Assembly: GCF_030687145.1 (NCBI RefSeq) | Contig: NZ_CP117460.1 | Location: forward strand, 1,798,001-1,862,000 | DNA: 64,000 nucleotides | From: Pseudomonas sp. FP1742 | GTDB lineage: Bacteria; Pseudomonadota; Gammaproteobacteria; Pseudomonadales; Pseudomonadaceae | Direction of reading: 5' to 3' | Part shown: positions 1 through 8,092 of the stretch, one piece after another | Position numbering within the stretch: the first letter of the stretch is position 1 | How the letters are laid out: every line of letters starts with the position of its first letter | The notes under the pieces: generated by a model | Told to the model about the DNA's origin: nothing | Seen by the model: only the letters and a program-made list of their open reading frames with translations | Databases searched by the model: none | Position numbers and translations under genes: made by a program

Positions 1-141
1 CAGCAGAGTTTTCATGATCATGTACTGCGGCAAGAGGAGAGTTTGGTGAGAGTGGCCCGTTATGTCGTTGCCAACCCCTTGCGCGCGGGACTGGTTGAGA
101 AATTGGGTGACTATCCTTTGTGGGATGCCATTTGGGTTTGA
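1..141 (+). CDS. REP-associated tyrosine transposase (RAYT), C-terminal end only
   Basis: Frame 1 is open from the first base to a TGA at 139-141 and encodes 46 residues. They contain ARYVVANPLRAGLV and GDYPLWDAIWV, the closing signature of the TnpA_REP / Y1 transposase family (RAYTs). RAYTs are single-copy HUH-type DNA processing enzymes thought to spread REP palindromes. The catalytic HUH and Tyr motifs lie outside the window. Two opposed REP sequences follow within 120 bases, the usual setting of a RAYT gene. Identification rests on the remembered C-terminal motif, so it is good but not certain. Confidence 0.75.
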   Translation, partial: QQSFHDHVLRQEESLVRVARYVVANPLRAGLVEKLGDYPLWDAIWV

Positions 142-162
142 TAGGGGAACCGAGTTGCCCCA

Positions 163-257
163 TTCGCGAGCAAGCCGGCTCCCACAGTTGATCTCTGTTG
201 TTCACAGATTTTGTGTACGCAGTAGATCCAATGTGGGAGCGGGCTTGCTCGCGAAGG
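163..257. repeat. Pair of opposed REP palindromes (REPIN-like)
   Basis: TTCGCGAGCAAGCCGGCTCC at 163-182 (continuing to 186) and its inverted partner at 232-257 (TGTGGGAGCGGGCTTGCTCG then CGAAGG) are separated by 45 bases. They lie just downstream of the RAYT tail and just beyond the 3' end of the TetR gene. Confidence 0.85.
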
Positions 258-269
258 CCGCTCCGCGAT

Positions 270-878
270 TTATCGGTCGGGTTCACACCCTTTGAGCACC
301 AACCGGATAATCGTCTGCGCCGCGGCTTCATAGTCGGCTTCATCCAGCTTGGCCTTGCTGGTCACCGCAGAGATCTGCCAGTCGAAGTCGGCGTAGGTCT
401 GGGTCGCGGCCCAGATGCTGAACATCAGGTGATTGGGGTCGATGGGGGCGATCTGGCCGCGGTCGATCCAGGTCTGGATGCAATCGATGTTGTGCCTGGC
501 CTGGCCGTTGAGTTGCTCGACCAGGTCGGGGCTCAGGTGCGGGGCGCCGTGCATGATTTCGCTGGCGAACACCTTGGAGGCGAAGGGCAGGTCACGGGAG
601 ATGCGGATTTTCGAACGAATGTAGCCGCTCAGCACTTCGCCGGGCACGCCGTCGGCGTTGAACGGCGTCGAGGCCTGCAGGATCGGTTCGATGATACTTT
701 CCAGAACCTCGCGGTAGAGGTTCTCCTTGGATTTGAAGTAGTAGTAGACGTTGGGCTTGGGCAGCCCGGCCTTGGCCGCGATGTCACTGGTTTTGGTCGC
801 AGCGAAGCCCTTGTCGGCAAACTCTTCGCTGGCGGCACGCAGGATCAGTTCTTTGTTGCGCTCGCGGATAGTGCTCAT
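270..878 (-). CDS. TetR/AcrR family regulator, RutR-like
   Basis: A 202-residue repressor. An N-terminal helix-turn-helix (about residues 10-55) includes TKTSDIAAKAGLPKPNVYYY, followed by FKSKENLYREVL. The C-terminal half carries FASEIMHGAPHL and IWAATQTYADF, typical of the YcdC/RutR ligand domain (TetR_C_3). RutR-type proteins sense pyrimidines or related small molecules, but no rut genes are present here, so the ligand is unknown. I chose the ATG at 878 because the family starts at MSTIRERNKELIL; an in-frame ATG at 917 would add 13 unlikely residues. It is divergent from the DUF808 gene, with about 134 bases between the two starts, so it may control itself or that neighbour. Confidence 0.85.
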   Translation of the reverse strand: MSTIRERNKELILRAASEEFADKGFAATKTSDIAAKAGLPKPNVYYYFKSKENLYREVLESIIEPILQASTPFNADGVPGEVLSGYIRSKIRISRDLPFASKVFASEIMHGAPHLSPDLVEQLNGQARHNIDCIQTWIDRGQIAPIDPNHLMFSIWAATQTYADFDWQISAVTSKAKLDEADYEAAAQTIIRLVLKGCEPDR

Positions 879-1012
879 AAACCAAGGAGTTCCTTGCCTG
901 TTCTGGCGGTTGCGCATGGTAGCACCGGCCTCGCGCGGCGCTCAAGAATGCCCCGTGCAGCCTCGGGTCGCGTTATGCTGCGCACCATTCATTCAAGAAG
1001 GAAACCCGATTC

Positions 1013-1927
1013 ATGGCAGGAAGCAGTTTGCTGGTGCTGATCGACGACATCGCCACCGTACTGGACGATGTGGCGCTGATGACCAAAATGGCCGCGAAGA
1101 AGACCGCCGGTGTACTGGGCGACGATCTGGCGCTCAATGCCCAGCAGGTTTCCGGCGTGCGTGCCGAGCGGGAAATCCCGGTGGTATGGGCGGTGGCCAA
1201 GGGCTCTTTTCTCAACAAGCTGATCCTGGTGCCGTCGGCGTTGGCCATCAGTGCGTTCATGCCATGGTTGGTCACGCCGTTGTTGATGGTCGGTGGCGCT
1301 TACCTGTGCTTCGAAGGCTTCGAAAAACTTGCCCATAAATTTCTGCACAGCAAAGCCGAAGACCAGGCCGAACACGCCGAGTTGGTCGAGGCGGTAGCCA
1401 ACCCGGCAGTCGATCTGGTGGCGTTCGAAAAGGACAAGATCAAAGGCGCCATCCGTACCGACTTCATCCTTTCGGCGGAAATTATCGCCATCACCCTGGG
1501 CACAGTGGCAGGCGCTTCGTTGACTCAGCAAGTGATCGTGCTGTCGGGCATTGCCATCGTCATGACCATCGGCGTCTACGGCTTGGTGGCCGGTATCGTC
1601 AAACTCGACGACCTCGGTCTGTGGCTGACACAGAAACCCGGTCAGATGGCTCAAAGCATCGGCGGCGGGATTCTGCGCGCCGCGCCGTACATGATGAAAA
1701 GCCTGTCGGTGATCGGCACGGCGGCGATGTTTCTGGTCGGTGGCGGCATTCTGACCCATGGCGTGCCGGCGGTTCATCACTGGATCGAGAGTGCCGCCGC
1801 AAGTGTCGGCGGGGCCGGGTTCATCGTGCCAACGTTGCTCAATGCAGTGGCCGGGATTGTGGCCGGTGCGGCGGTGTTGATCGGGGTGATGGCTGTCGGC
1901 AAGCTCTGGAAAACGGTAAAAGCCTGA
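1013..1927 (+). CDS. DUF808 (YedI-type) inner membrane protein
   Basis: A 304-residue polytopic membrane protein of the DUF808 family. It begins [20 protein letters not shown], the family hallmark, and contains [15 protein letters not shown]. Several hydrophobic segments follow, roughly residues 75-105, 150-200 and 225-300. The function is unknown in all bacteria where the family is found. The start ATG is preceded by AAGAAGGAAA at a suitable distance. The gene is monocistronic: a bidirectional terminator lies about 30 bases after its stop. Confidence 0.88.
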   Translation: MAGSSLLVLIDDIATVLDDVALMTKMAAKKTAGVLGDDLALNAQQVSGVRAEREIPVVWAVAKGSFLNKLILVPSALAISAFMPWLVTPLLMVGGAYLCFEGFEKLAHKFLHSKAEDQAEHAELVEAVANPAVDLVAFEKDKIKGAIRTDFILSAEIIAITLGTVAGASLTQQVIVLSGIAIVMTIGVYGLVAGIVKLDDLGLWLTQKPGQMAQSIGGGILRAAPYMMKSLSVIGTAAMFLVGGGILTHGVPAVHHWIESAAASVGGAGFIVPTLLNAVAGIVAGAAVLIGVMAVGKLWKTVKA

Positions 1928-1955
1928 ACCTGTGGTGTTTGATACACCGCACATG

Positions 1956-1993
1956 AAAAAAGGCCATTCGACGCACATCGAATGGCCTTTTTT
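1956..1993. terminator. Bidirectional intrinsic terminator, DUF808 / mlaA
   Basis: AAAAAAGGCCATTCG and CGAATGGCCTTTTTT form a perfect 15-bp stem around an 8-base loop. A-runs on one side and T-runs on the other serve both converging genes. Confidence 0.9.
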
Positions 1994-2006
1994 GTTGCAT
2001 GCGGAG

Positions 2007-2795
2007 TTACTCGGCGATCTGCAGCTTGCGCGCCTCGGTATACACGTAACGCACTTTTTCATACTCGAACGGTGTGTTCAGCTGGCCGTAGCGGAAGCTG
2101 TTCTGGTGGCGCTTGTCGATGGCGCGCAGCGCCCAGATTTCCGGGTGGTTGGAGCTGACTTCGGAAACGTTCAGGAAGTTGATCGCCGATTCACCGGTGT
2201 AATCGACCGCCAGGCCCGCGGTATCACGCAGGTTCGACGGGCCGAGGATCGGCAGTACGAAATAGGCGCCACCCGGTACACCGTAGAAGCCCAGCGTCTG
2301 GCCGAAGTCTTCGCTTTGGCGCGGCAGCCCCATGGCGGTGGCCGGGTCCCATAGGCCGGCGACCCCGATGGTGGTGTTGAGCAACAGGCGCGCGGTGGTG
2401 TTAAGCGAGCGCTTACCCTTGAATTGCAGCAGGCTGTTCGCCAGGTTCGGCACATCACCGAGGTTGTTGAAGAAGTTGCTGACGCCGGTGCGCAGGAAGC
2501 TAGGGGTGACGTAACGGTAGCCGTTGACCACGGGCAGGAACACCCATTGGTCGAACCGGTAGTTGAAGTGGTAGACACGGCGGTTCCACTCTTCCAGCGG
2601 GTCATAGACGTTCAGTGCGTTGAGGGTCGAACGTTCGAACTCGCGCTGGTCCAGCCCCGGGTTGAATTTGAGTTTGCTCAGCGGTTCCTTGAAACCGTCG
2701 CTGTCGATGACAACCGGTGCGTTGGCTTTGCTGTTGTCGGCATGGGCGACGCCTGCACAGAGTAATGCGGCGATCAGCAGGGGGTATTTAGCCAC
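2007..2795 (-). CDS. mlaA: MlaA/VacJ family outer membrane protein
   Basis: 262 residues. MlaA works in the outer membrane with MlaC and MlaFEDB to remove mislocalised phospholipid from the outer leaflet. Recognition motifs include DPLEEWNRRVYHFNYRFD (residues about 65-82), RTGVSNFFNNLGDVPNLANS and the Gly/Pro-rich region around FYGVPGGAYFVLPILGPS. Classical MlaA is a lipoprotein. Here the signal peptide reads MAKYPLLIAALLCAGVAHAD: the only Cys follows Ala-Leu-Leu, a poor lipobox, while AHA-D is a good signal peptidase I site. It overlaps the end of the upstream hydrolase gene by 8 bases, so the two form one translationally coupled unit. The other mla genes are not in the window. Confidence 0.92.
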   Translation of the reverse strand: MAKYPLLIAALLCAGVAHADNSKANAPVVIDSDGFKEPLSKLKFNPGLDQREFERSTLNALNVYDPLEEWNRRVYHFNYRFDQWVFLPVVNGYRYVTPSFLRTGVSNFFNNLGDVPNLANSLLQFKGKRSLNTTARLLLNTTIGVAGLWDPATAMGLPRQSEDFGQTLGFYGVPGGAYFVLPILGPSNLRDTAGLAVDYTGESAINFLNVSEVSSNHPEIWALRAIDKRHQNSFRYGQLNTPFEYEKVRYVYTEARKLQIAE

Positions 2796-4086
2796 GGAAA
2801 AACTCCAGCATGGCGTCGCTGTTGACGCGATAGTTGAGGTTGCCGCAATGGCCGCCCAATGGATAAACAGTCAAGCGGTCGCCAAAGGTCCGACGCAGGA
2901 AACCCAGGTCGCCAGGGCCGAGGATCACGTCGTCGGCGTTGTGCATGACGGCGATTTTCGGGCTGTCGTGCAGGTAGTCCTTGAGTGCGTACAGGCTGAC
3001 CTGATCGATCAGTTGCAGCAGGCTGCCGCCGTCGGTGCGGGCGCGCCACATCGGGATGACCTGCTCGGTGATGTAGCAGTCAAAATCGCACTGCAGCGCG
3101 CGTTTGAGGAATGGCGTGAGGGTGGTGCCTTCAGTAATCGGGTATTTCGGTGGCGTGATCAGGCCGCGACGGTTGATCAGGTCCGAGGTGAAGGCGATGT
3201 CCGCCGCCGAGAAGCGGAACGAAGTGCCGATCAGCATCGCCATCTGCTCGTTGCTCAGGTGCTGCTTGGACTGCTGGAAGTCGTAGAGCAGAGCGTCGTT
3301 GAGGTCGATGTAGCCCTTCTGCTGGAAGTAGCGGGTCAGTTTGTTCAGCACCAGTTCATAGAAAGTGGTGGTGTTGTTGATGCCTTTCACCTCTGTCTGT
3401 ACCAGCTTGTCGAGGTTGGTGACCGAGGTGTAAAGGTTGACCGGCGGGTTGAGCAGCAAGACCTTCTTGAAATTGAAGCTGCGACGGGTTTCATCCAGGT
3501 GCGCAACAAAGGCCGCATCCAGTGCGCCGAGGCTGTAACCGGTCAGGAAAAAGTCGGTGACCGGCAATTTCGGGTTTTGCGCCCGCACGGCCTGCATCAC
3601 CCGGTACATGTCTTCGGCATCTTCCTTGGTCACGCCTGGAGTGGCGAAGCGCGAGGCAGCGCTCATGAAGTCGAAGCTGGTGGGCGACGACAGCTGCACC
3701 ACGTGATAACCGGCCTTGTAGTAGAGCTTTTTCAGGTATTCGTTGAGGGTGCTGTCATAGCGTGCACCGGTGCCGGAGATCAGGAAGATCAAGGGGGCGG
3801 CATGATCCTGGGTGGCGATGCGGTAGGTGAGTTTTTTCACCGGCCAGAAATTGTCCGGCAGGTTGAATTCACGCTCCGGGCGCAATGTGACGCTGCGATC
3901 CTCTTGATTGATATCGCTGTCCAGCGGCAATTCCGGGCGCAACTCCGGCGGTGTCGTGGCGATGGTCGCCTCGAATGGGTTGGTCAGGGGGTAGCCATAA
4001 CTGGCGGCATCAATGTCGGCCGCCAGTACGGACGCACTTAAAAGCAAGCCGCCAAACAGGGCGGCGAAGCGCAAGGAACGGAGCAT
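2788..4086 (-). CDS. Secreted alpha/beta hydrolase coupled to mlaA
   Basis: 432 residues with a Sec signal peptide (cleavage after about residue 22, SVLAA-D). An alpha/beta-hydrolase fold is indicated by LIFLISGTGA (oxyanion region), the nucleophile elbow GYSLGALDAA (GxSxG, near residue 186), an acidic residue in VMHNADDVILG and the catalytic His in LGGHCGNLNY close to the C terminus. This suggests a periplasmic or outer-membrane esterase or lipase. Homologues in Pseudomonas are sometimes labelled serine/threonine kinase, for which nothing here gives support. The 8-base overlap with mlaA suggests a linked role in envelope lipid handling, which is inference. The substrate is unknown. Confidence 0.8.
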   Translation of the reverse strand: MLRSLRFAALFGGLLLSASVLAADIDAASYGYPLTNPFEATIATTPPELRPELPLDSDINQEDRSVTLRPEREFNLPDNFWPVKKLTYRIATQDHAAPLIFLISGTGARYDSTLNEYLKKLYYKAGYHVVQLSSPTSFDFMSAASRFATPGVTKEDAEDMYRVMQAVRAQNPKLPVTDFFLTGYSLGALDAAFVAHLDETRRSFNFKKVLLLNPPVNLYTSVTNLDKLVQTEVKGINNTTTFYELVLNKLTRYFQQKGYIDLNDALLYDFQQSKQHLSNEQMAMLIGTSFRFSAADIAFTSDLINRRGLITPPKYPITEGTTLTPFLKRALQCDFDCYITEQVIPMWRARTDGGSLLQLIDQVSLYALKDYLHDSPKIAVMHNADDVILGPGDLGFLRRTFGDRLTVYPLGGHCGNLNYRVNSDAMLEFFRG

Positions 4087-4307
4087 GACTAGATCCCTTA
4101 GAGGAAGGTGCCGGATGAAGTTCGCAGGCTATGACCATCGGATGTGCACCAAAGTGCCATGCTTCGGTGGCAAGCAGGCCTGATTTCGGAGCAACGGTAG
4201 CGGGACGATACACTTTGCAGCTATTTCATGGACAGTTAATTGATGTTGTTTTCTTACCACGGGCGGGGGATTAAGCTGGCCGCCGATTTCGTTTATTGGA
4301 GTGCTTC

Positions 4308-4676
4308 ATGTCCCGCCGTCTGCCCGTGATTCTGCTGCTCGTTCTTCTGCCATTGTGGCTGGCCGCCAGTTATGGCGCGCGTTATGGCTTCATGGAGGAT
4401 GCTCAATGGGTCGGCATCTGCGTTGACGAGGCCAGTCGTTGGGAATGCCAGGTGCGCTCGAACCTGGGCTTGATGATTCATTTCAAGGTGCTGGGCTGGG
4501 CGGCATTGGCGGCAGCCGTGACCGGTTTTGTGCTGCCGGGGCGGGCAGGGTGGTGGCTGGCGGTACTGGCGCTGGTGTTCGGGTTTCCGGCACTGGCGTT
4601 GTACACCACCACGTTGGCGGTGTTTGCGGTGGTGATTGCTGCTTTGCGTCTGGTTCGGGCTTCTCGTAGTGCCTGA
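4308..4676 (+). CDS. Small integral membrane protein, unknown function
   Basis: 122 residues with an N-terminal hydrophobic segment (residues about 5-22) and two further segments (about 60-80 and 85-112), ending in a short basic tail. The soluble loop between them holds two Cys (ICVDEASRWEC), possibly a periplasmic disulfide. Start chosen at MSRRLP because TTGGAGTGC lies 6-12 bases upstream; an ATG 12 bases earlier lacks this spacing. I do not recognise the family. The gene stands alone between the mlaA unit and a REP pair. Confidence 0.7.
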   Translation: MSRRLPVILLLVLLPLWLAASYGARYGFMEDAQWVGICVDEASRWECQVRSNLGLMIHFKVLGWAALAAAVTGFVLPGRAGWWLAVLALVFGFPALALYTTTLAVFAVVIAALRLVRASRSA

Positions 4677-4683
4677 TAATCAG

Positions 4684-4751
4684 CCTTCGCGAGCAAGCCC
4701 GCTCCCACAAGGATTGCGTAAACCCTGTGGAGACGGGCTTGCCTGCTGAAG
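4684..4751. repeat. REP pair between convergent genes
   Basis: CTTCGCGAGCAAGCCCGCTC (within 4684-4709) faces a degenerate partner at 4726-4751 (TGTGGAGACGGGCTTGCCTG). It fills the gap between the convergent membrane-protein and GH17 genes. Confidence 0.85.
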
Positions 4752-4752
4752 A

Positions 4753-6306
4753 TTATCCCTTGCGAACCCGCAAGCTGCGCCACAACGCCGCGACCATCAA
4801 CACACTCACCAGCGCCCAGCCCCAAGCCTGCTGATTCAGCAGACCTTCACGAAACAGCTGCGGCGCAATGCCGGCACCGATGATGAAGGTCAGCAGGGCG
4901 ATTTCCCGACGCGGCACGCTCACCGGGCGGCACAGATACACCAGCGCCGGCAGGATGAACGCTACACTCGGGAAACTGCGATAACGCGGGTCGAACACCA
5001 GTTCCAGCATCATCACTGCCGCGGCAAAACCTGCCGCTGCCAGCCACCAGCCGGCCCGACGCTCCAGCGCATTGAAGGCGCGTCCACGCCAACCGGTGCG
5101 GGCGCTCAAGGTCAGCGCGGAATGGGCCAGCACCAACAGATTCAACCCCGTCAGCAATGCTACCCACAACCATTCACTGGCAAACCGGGTGGTGACTCGG
5201 GCAAGGTCGCTCCAGGCGCCGATCGAGCAGGCCGCCAGGGCACCGAGCAGCGGCAGCACCAACGCCGCGCGAGTGCTGCGAACGCGACCGCCGAGGATCA
5301 GCGTGCCGATGAAGATCAAACCACCCACCGCCAGCCATTGCGACCAGTACGGCACGTTCGAGACCGGCCCGGCGAGTACGCCCTTGTCCTGGCGATCGGC
5401 GTCGAACAGTCCCCAATAACCCCCGACCGCACCTTCGCTGGCACGTTTCCAGGGCTGGTCGAAAGCCTCGATCAAGTTGTAATGCCAACCTTGCTGCTCG
5501 GCCATGATTACAAAGTTGCGAATGAACTTGGCTTCATTGACCCGGCTCGGCAGCGCCGTTTCACGTTGACGGCCTTCGCTCGGCCAGCCGGTTTCGCCAA
5601 TCAACACGTCCTTGGGCGCGAACTTGTTGCCGAACACCTGGCGCACTTCTGCCACATGTTGCAGCGCTGCATCGATGTTCGACGGATCGTCTTCCCAGTA
5701 CGGCAATAAATGGATGGTCAGGAAATCCACTGCCGGGGCGACTTCCGGGTGTTTGAGCCAGAACTCCCAGACGTCGGCGTAGGTCACCGGTTGCTTGACC
5801 CGGCTTTTGACTTTATTGATCAGCGTTGCCAGCTGTGCACCGGTGACTTCCTTGCGCAGCAGGGCTTCGTTGCCGACGATCACCGAGGTCACCACGTCCG
5901 GGTTGGCATTGGCCGAGGCGATCAGCAGATCGATTTCCTTGGCGGTGTCCACCGGGTTGCTGTTGACCCAGGCGCCGATCATCAGCTTCAAGCCGTGCTT
6001 GCGCGCCAGGCCGGGCAGGGCTTCGAGGCCGGTCATGGAATAGGTGCGAATGCATTCGAAACGGGTCGCCAGCAGGGCGAGGTCGGCGTCCATGCGCTCG
6101 GGGCGCAGTTTGAACGGCATATCGAATGGCGATTGGTCTTTGTCGAAGGGGGTGTAGGAGGCGCATTGCAGCTTGTGCGTCGAGCTGGCTACATCCGGCA
6201 GGATCACCGGTTTGCCGAGGCCGTACCAGAAACCGCCAAGGGCAAAAAGCCCCAGCAGGCAAGCGAAGAGATAAGCCAAAAATGGGAAACGTGATGTCGC
6301 GGGCAT
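4753..6306 (-). CDS. Membrane-anchored glycoside hydrolase family 17 protein
   Basis: 517 residues. One N-terminal membrane helix (residues about 8-30) precedes a GH17-type TIM barrel (about 50-310). The barrel shows VIVGNEALLR (proton-donor Glu), TIHLLPYWED and LIGETGWPSEG (nucleophile Glu), the two conserved carboxylate motifs of beta-1,3-glucanase / glucanosyltransferase enzymes. The C-terminal third has about seven hydrophobic segments. This arrangement resembles proteobacterial enzymes that process periplasmic beta-glucans. Start placed at MPATSRFPF; the frame stays open far upstream but those residues look non-coding. Whether it acts as transferase or hydrolase cannot be read from sequence. 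Confidence 0.82.
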   Translation of the reverse strand: MPATSRFPFLAYLFACLLGLFALGGFWYGLGKPVILPDVASSTHKLQCASYTPFDKDQSPFDMPFKLRPERMDADLALLATRFECIRTYSMTGLEALPGLARKHGLKLMIGAWVNSNPVDTAKEIDLLIASANANPDVVTSVIVGNEALLRKEVTGAQLATLINKVKSRVKQPVTYADVWEFWLKHPEVAPAVDFLTIHLLPYWEDDPSNIDAALQHVAEVRQVFGNKFAPKDVLIGETGWPSEGRQRETALPSRVNEAKFIRNFVIMAEQQGWHYNLIEAFDQPWKRASEGAVGGYWGLFDADRQDKGVLAGPVSNVPYWSQWLAVGGLIFIGTLILGGRVRSTRAALVLPLLGALAACSIGAWSDLARVTTRFASEWLWVALLTGLNLLVLAHSALTLSARTGWRGRAFNALERRAGWWLAAAGFAAAVMMLELVFDPRYRSFPSVAFILPALVYLCRPVSVPRREIALLTFIIGAGIAPQLFREGLLNQQAWGWALVSVLMVAALWRSLRVRKG

Positions 6307-6633
6307 GTTCAGGCCGTCTGGGAGCAAAGCCGGGCATGTTACCTGCATTTGTCCCGCGCTTGGTGGCCCGCATAGTTTTGACATGCAAAGTTCAGGCGGG
6401 ATGGCCTCTGCTTTTTTAGTGGTTGCGATTAATGGCCTTCTGATGTCGTTTCTCGATGCCTTGAGGTCGCTGGCAGAGCAGGTCACTGTTGGCGTCGGGT
6501 TGATGATCAATACGTCAGTACTCCGCTGATGTTCGGAAGAGTTTGCGGTGGGCGTGATGGGGGCGCTGTGCACCATAACAATACGTTGAGCGACTCGGCA
6601 TCCGTCGAGTGCAGCACTTTCGGGGAAGTAACG
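6307..6633. other. Divergent intergenic region GH17 / binding protein
   Basis: 327 bases between divergent starts. It should contain both promoters. I see GGGGAAG as the ribosome site just before the binding-protein gene, but no clear terminator, repeat or small gene with a good ribosome site. Confidence 0.5.
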
Positions 6634-7485
6634 ATGAAGATGCGACGACTCTTGGGCGCAAGTGCCGCTTTGGTGCTGGCGATCAGCTCTACGATGGCCA
6701 GCGCTGAAGGCAAAGCAGTAACTATCGGTTATGTCGACGGCTGGTCGGACAGCGTTGCCACGACCAACGTGGCTGCAGAAGTGATCAAACAGAAACTCGG
6801 TTATGACGTGAAGCTGCAAGCCGTTGCCACCGGGATCATGTGGCAGGGTGTGGCCACCGGTAAGCTCGACGCGATGCTGTCGGCGTGGCTGCCAGTGACT
6901 CATGGCGAATACTGGGCGAAGAACAAGGATCAGGTCGTCGACTACGGCCCGAACTTCAAGGATGCGAAAATCGGTCTTATCGTGCCGGAGTACGTCAAGG
7001 CCAAGTCTATTGCGGACCTGAAAACCGACGACAGCTTCAAGGGTCGAATCGTCGGCATCGACGCCGGTTCAGGCGTGATGCTCAAGACCGATCAGGCCAT
7101 CAAGGATTACGGCCTGGACAATTACACTCTCAAGGCCAGTTCCGGCGCCGGCATGATTGCCGAGCTGACCCGTGCCGAGAAGAAAAACGAATCCATTGCT
7201 GTCACCGGTTGGGTGCCGCACTGGATGTTCGCCAAGTGGAAACTGCGCTTCCTGGAAGACCCGAAAGGCGTTTACGGCGCGGCTGAAACCGTGAACAGCA
7301 TCGGCAGCAAAGAACTGGCAACCAAAGCGCCTGAAGTCGCGAAGTTCCTGAAGAACTTCCAGTGGGCGTCGAAAGACGAAATCGGCGAAGTCATGTTGGC
7401 GATCCAGGACGGTGCCAAGCCTGAAGTCGCAGCGAAGGATTGGGTGGCCAAACACCCGGATCGCGTTGCCGACTGGACCAAATGA
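6634..7485 (+). CDS. Glycine betaine / quaternary amine ABC transporter substrate-binding protein
   Basis: 283 residues with a Sec signal peptide (cut near STMASA-EGK). The mature part is an OpuAC-type type II periplasmic binding protein: TIGYVDGWSDSVATTNVAAE near the N terminus, GIMWQGVATGKLDAMLSAWL, and the aromatic VTGWVPHWMFAKW that contributes to the cation-pi box for trimethylammonium ligands. Candidate ligands are betaine, choline or carnitine. No permease or ATPase gene is adjacent, so it is an orphan binding protein expected to feed a transporter elsewhere. Start taken at MKMRRL after CGGGGAAG; the open frame upstream lacks a ribosome site. Confidence 0.88.
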   Translation: MKMRRLLGASAALVLAISSTMASAEGKAVTIGYVDGWSDSVATTNVAAEVIKQKLGYDVKLQAVATGIMWQGVATGKLDAMLSAWLPVTHGEYWAKNKDQVVDYGPNFKDAKIGLIVPEYVKAKSIADLKTDDSFKGRIVGIDAGSGVMLKTDQAIKDYGLDNYTLKASSGAGMIAELTRAEKKNESIAVTGWVPHWMFAKWKLRFLEDPKGVYGAAETVNSIGSKELATKAPEVAKFLKNFQWASKDEIGEVMLAIQDGAKPEVAAKDWVAKHPDRVADWTK

Positions 7486-7516
7486 TTTGAGCTGATGGCT
7501 CTAGTCAGCACCTCCC

Positions 7517-7558
7517 AAGGCCGCTTGGCGTAACTGCCAAGCGGCCTTTTGTTTTTTT
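7517..7558 (+). terminator. Intrinsic terminator after binding-protein gene
   Basis: AAGGCCGCTTGGC and GCCAAGCGGCCTT form a 13-bp stem with a 6-base loop, followed by a run of T broken by one G. Confidence 0.9.
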
Positions 7559-7560
7559 TG

Positions 7561-7650
7561 TGTGGGAGCGGGCTTGCTCGCGAAAGCGGAGTGTCATTCA
7601 GCGTTGATGTCGGCTGACACTCCGCTTTCGCGAGCAAGCCCGCTCCCACA
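7561..7650. repeat. REPIN with 36-bp perfect arms
   Basis: Bases 7561-7596 and 7615-7650 are exact reverse complements over 36 bases (TGTGGGAGCGGGCTTGCTCG and onward), separated by 18 bases. It is the most perfect REP doublet in the window, which suggests recent insertion. Confidence 0.93.
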
Positions 7651-7780
7651 TTGTTTAATGCATCCTGGGAAATGGCGATTCTGTCATGTCGTTCTAATAC
7701 TAAGGTCGTCTGGAACCTCTCCGGCAGCCGCATAGAGTGGATAACGTTCCAACTAAATCTGTGCTGCGAGGATAAAAACA

Positions 7781-8092
7781 ATGAACGACAGCATTTACCT
7801 CTCGATTCAAAACAGCCCGCGCTTCAAGGAGCTGGTGAGCAAAAGAGAGCGATTCGCCTGGATTCTTTCAGCGATCATGCTTGGGCTTTACTCCGGATTC
7901 ATCCTTTTGATTGCTTACGGGCCACATATTCTGGGCGCGAAAATCAGCCCTGAGTCATCGATGACCTGGGGCATTCCGATCGGTGTCGGGCTGATTGTTT
8001 CGGCCTTTGTCCTGACGGGCATCTACGTGCGACGCGCCAACGGCGAATTCGACGACTTGAACAATGCAATTCTCAAGGAGGCTCAGCAATGA
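7781..8092 (+). CDS. DUF485 membrane protein (YjcH type)
   Basis: 103 residues of the DUF485 family, with two hydrophobic segments (about 28-50 and 62-85) and the N-terminal [16 protein letters not shown] signature. It is almost always encoded immediately upstream of the acetate permease ActP, as here, where its stop overlaps the actP start (ATGA at 8089-8092). Its role is probably accessory to acetate uptake, though the molecular function is not established. GAGGATAAAAACA precedes the start. Promoter elements must lie in 7651-7780, but I cannot name them. Confidence 0.9.
   Translation: MNDSIYLSIQNSPRFKELVSKRERFAWILSAIMLGLYSGFILLIAYGPHILGAKISPESSMTWGIPIGVGLIVSAFVLTGIYVRRANGEFDDLNNAILKEAQQ

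Noticed and set aside
2620-4041. Open frame of 473 codons on the plus strand opposite the alpha/beta hydrolase
   Set aside because: The minus strand has the signal peptide and catalytic triad; the plus-strand translation has no features.
4753-6903. Long N-terminal extension of the GH17 protein (716 codons)
   Set aside because: The extra 199 codons have no domain, no ribosome site, and precede a clear membrane-anchor start at MPATSRFPF.
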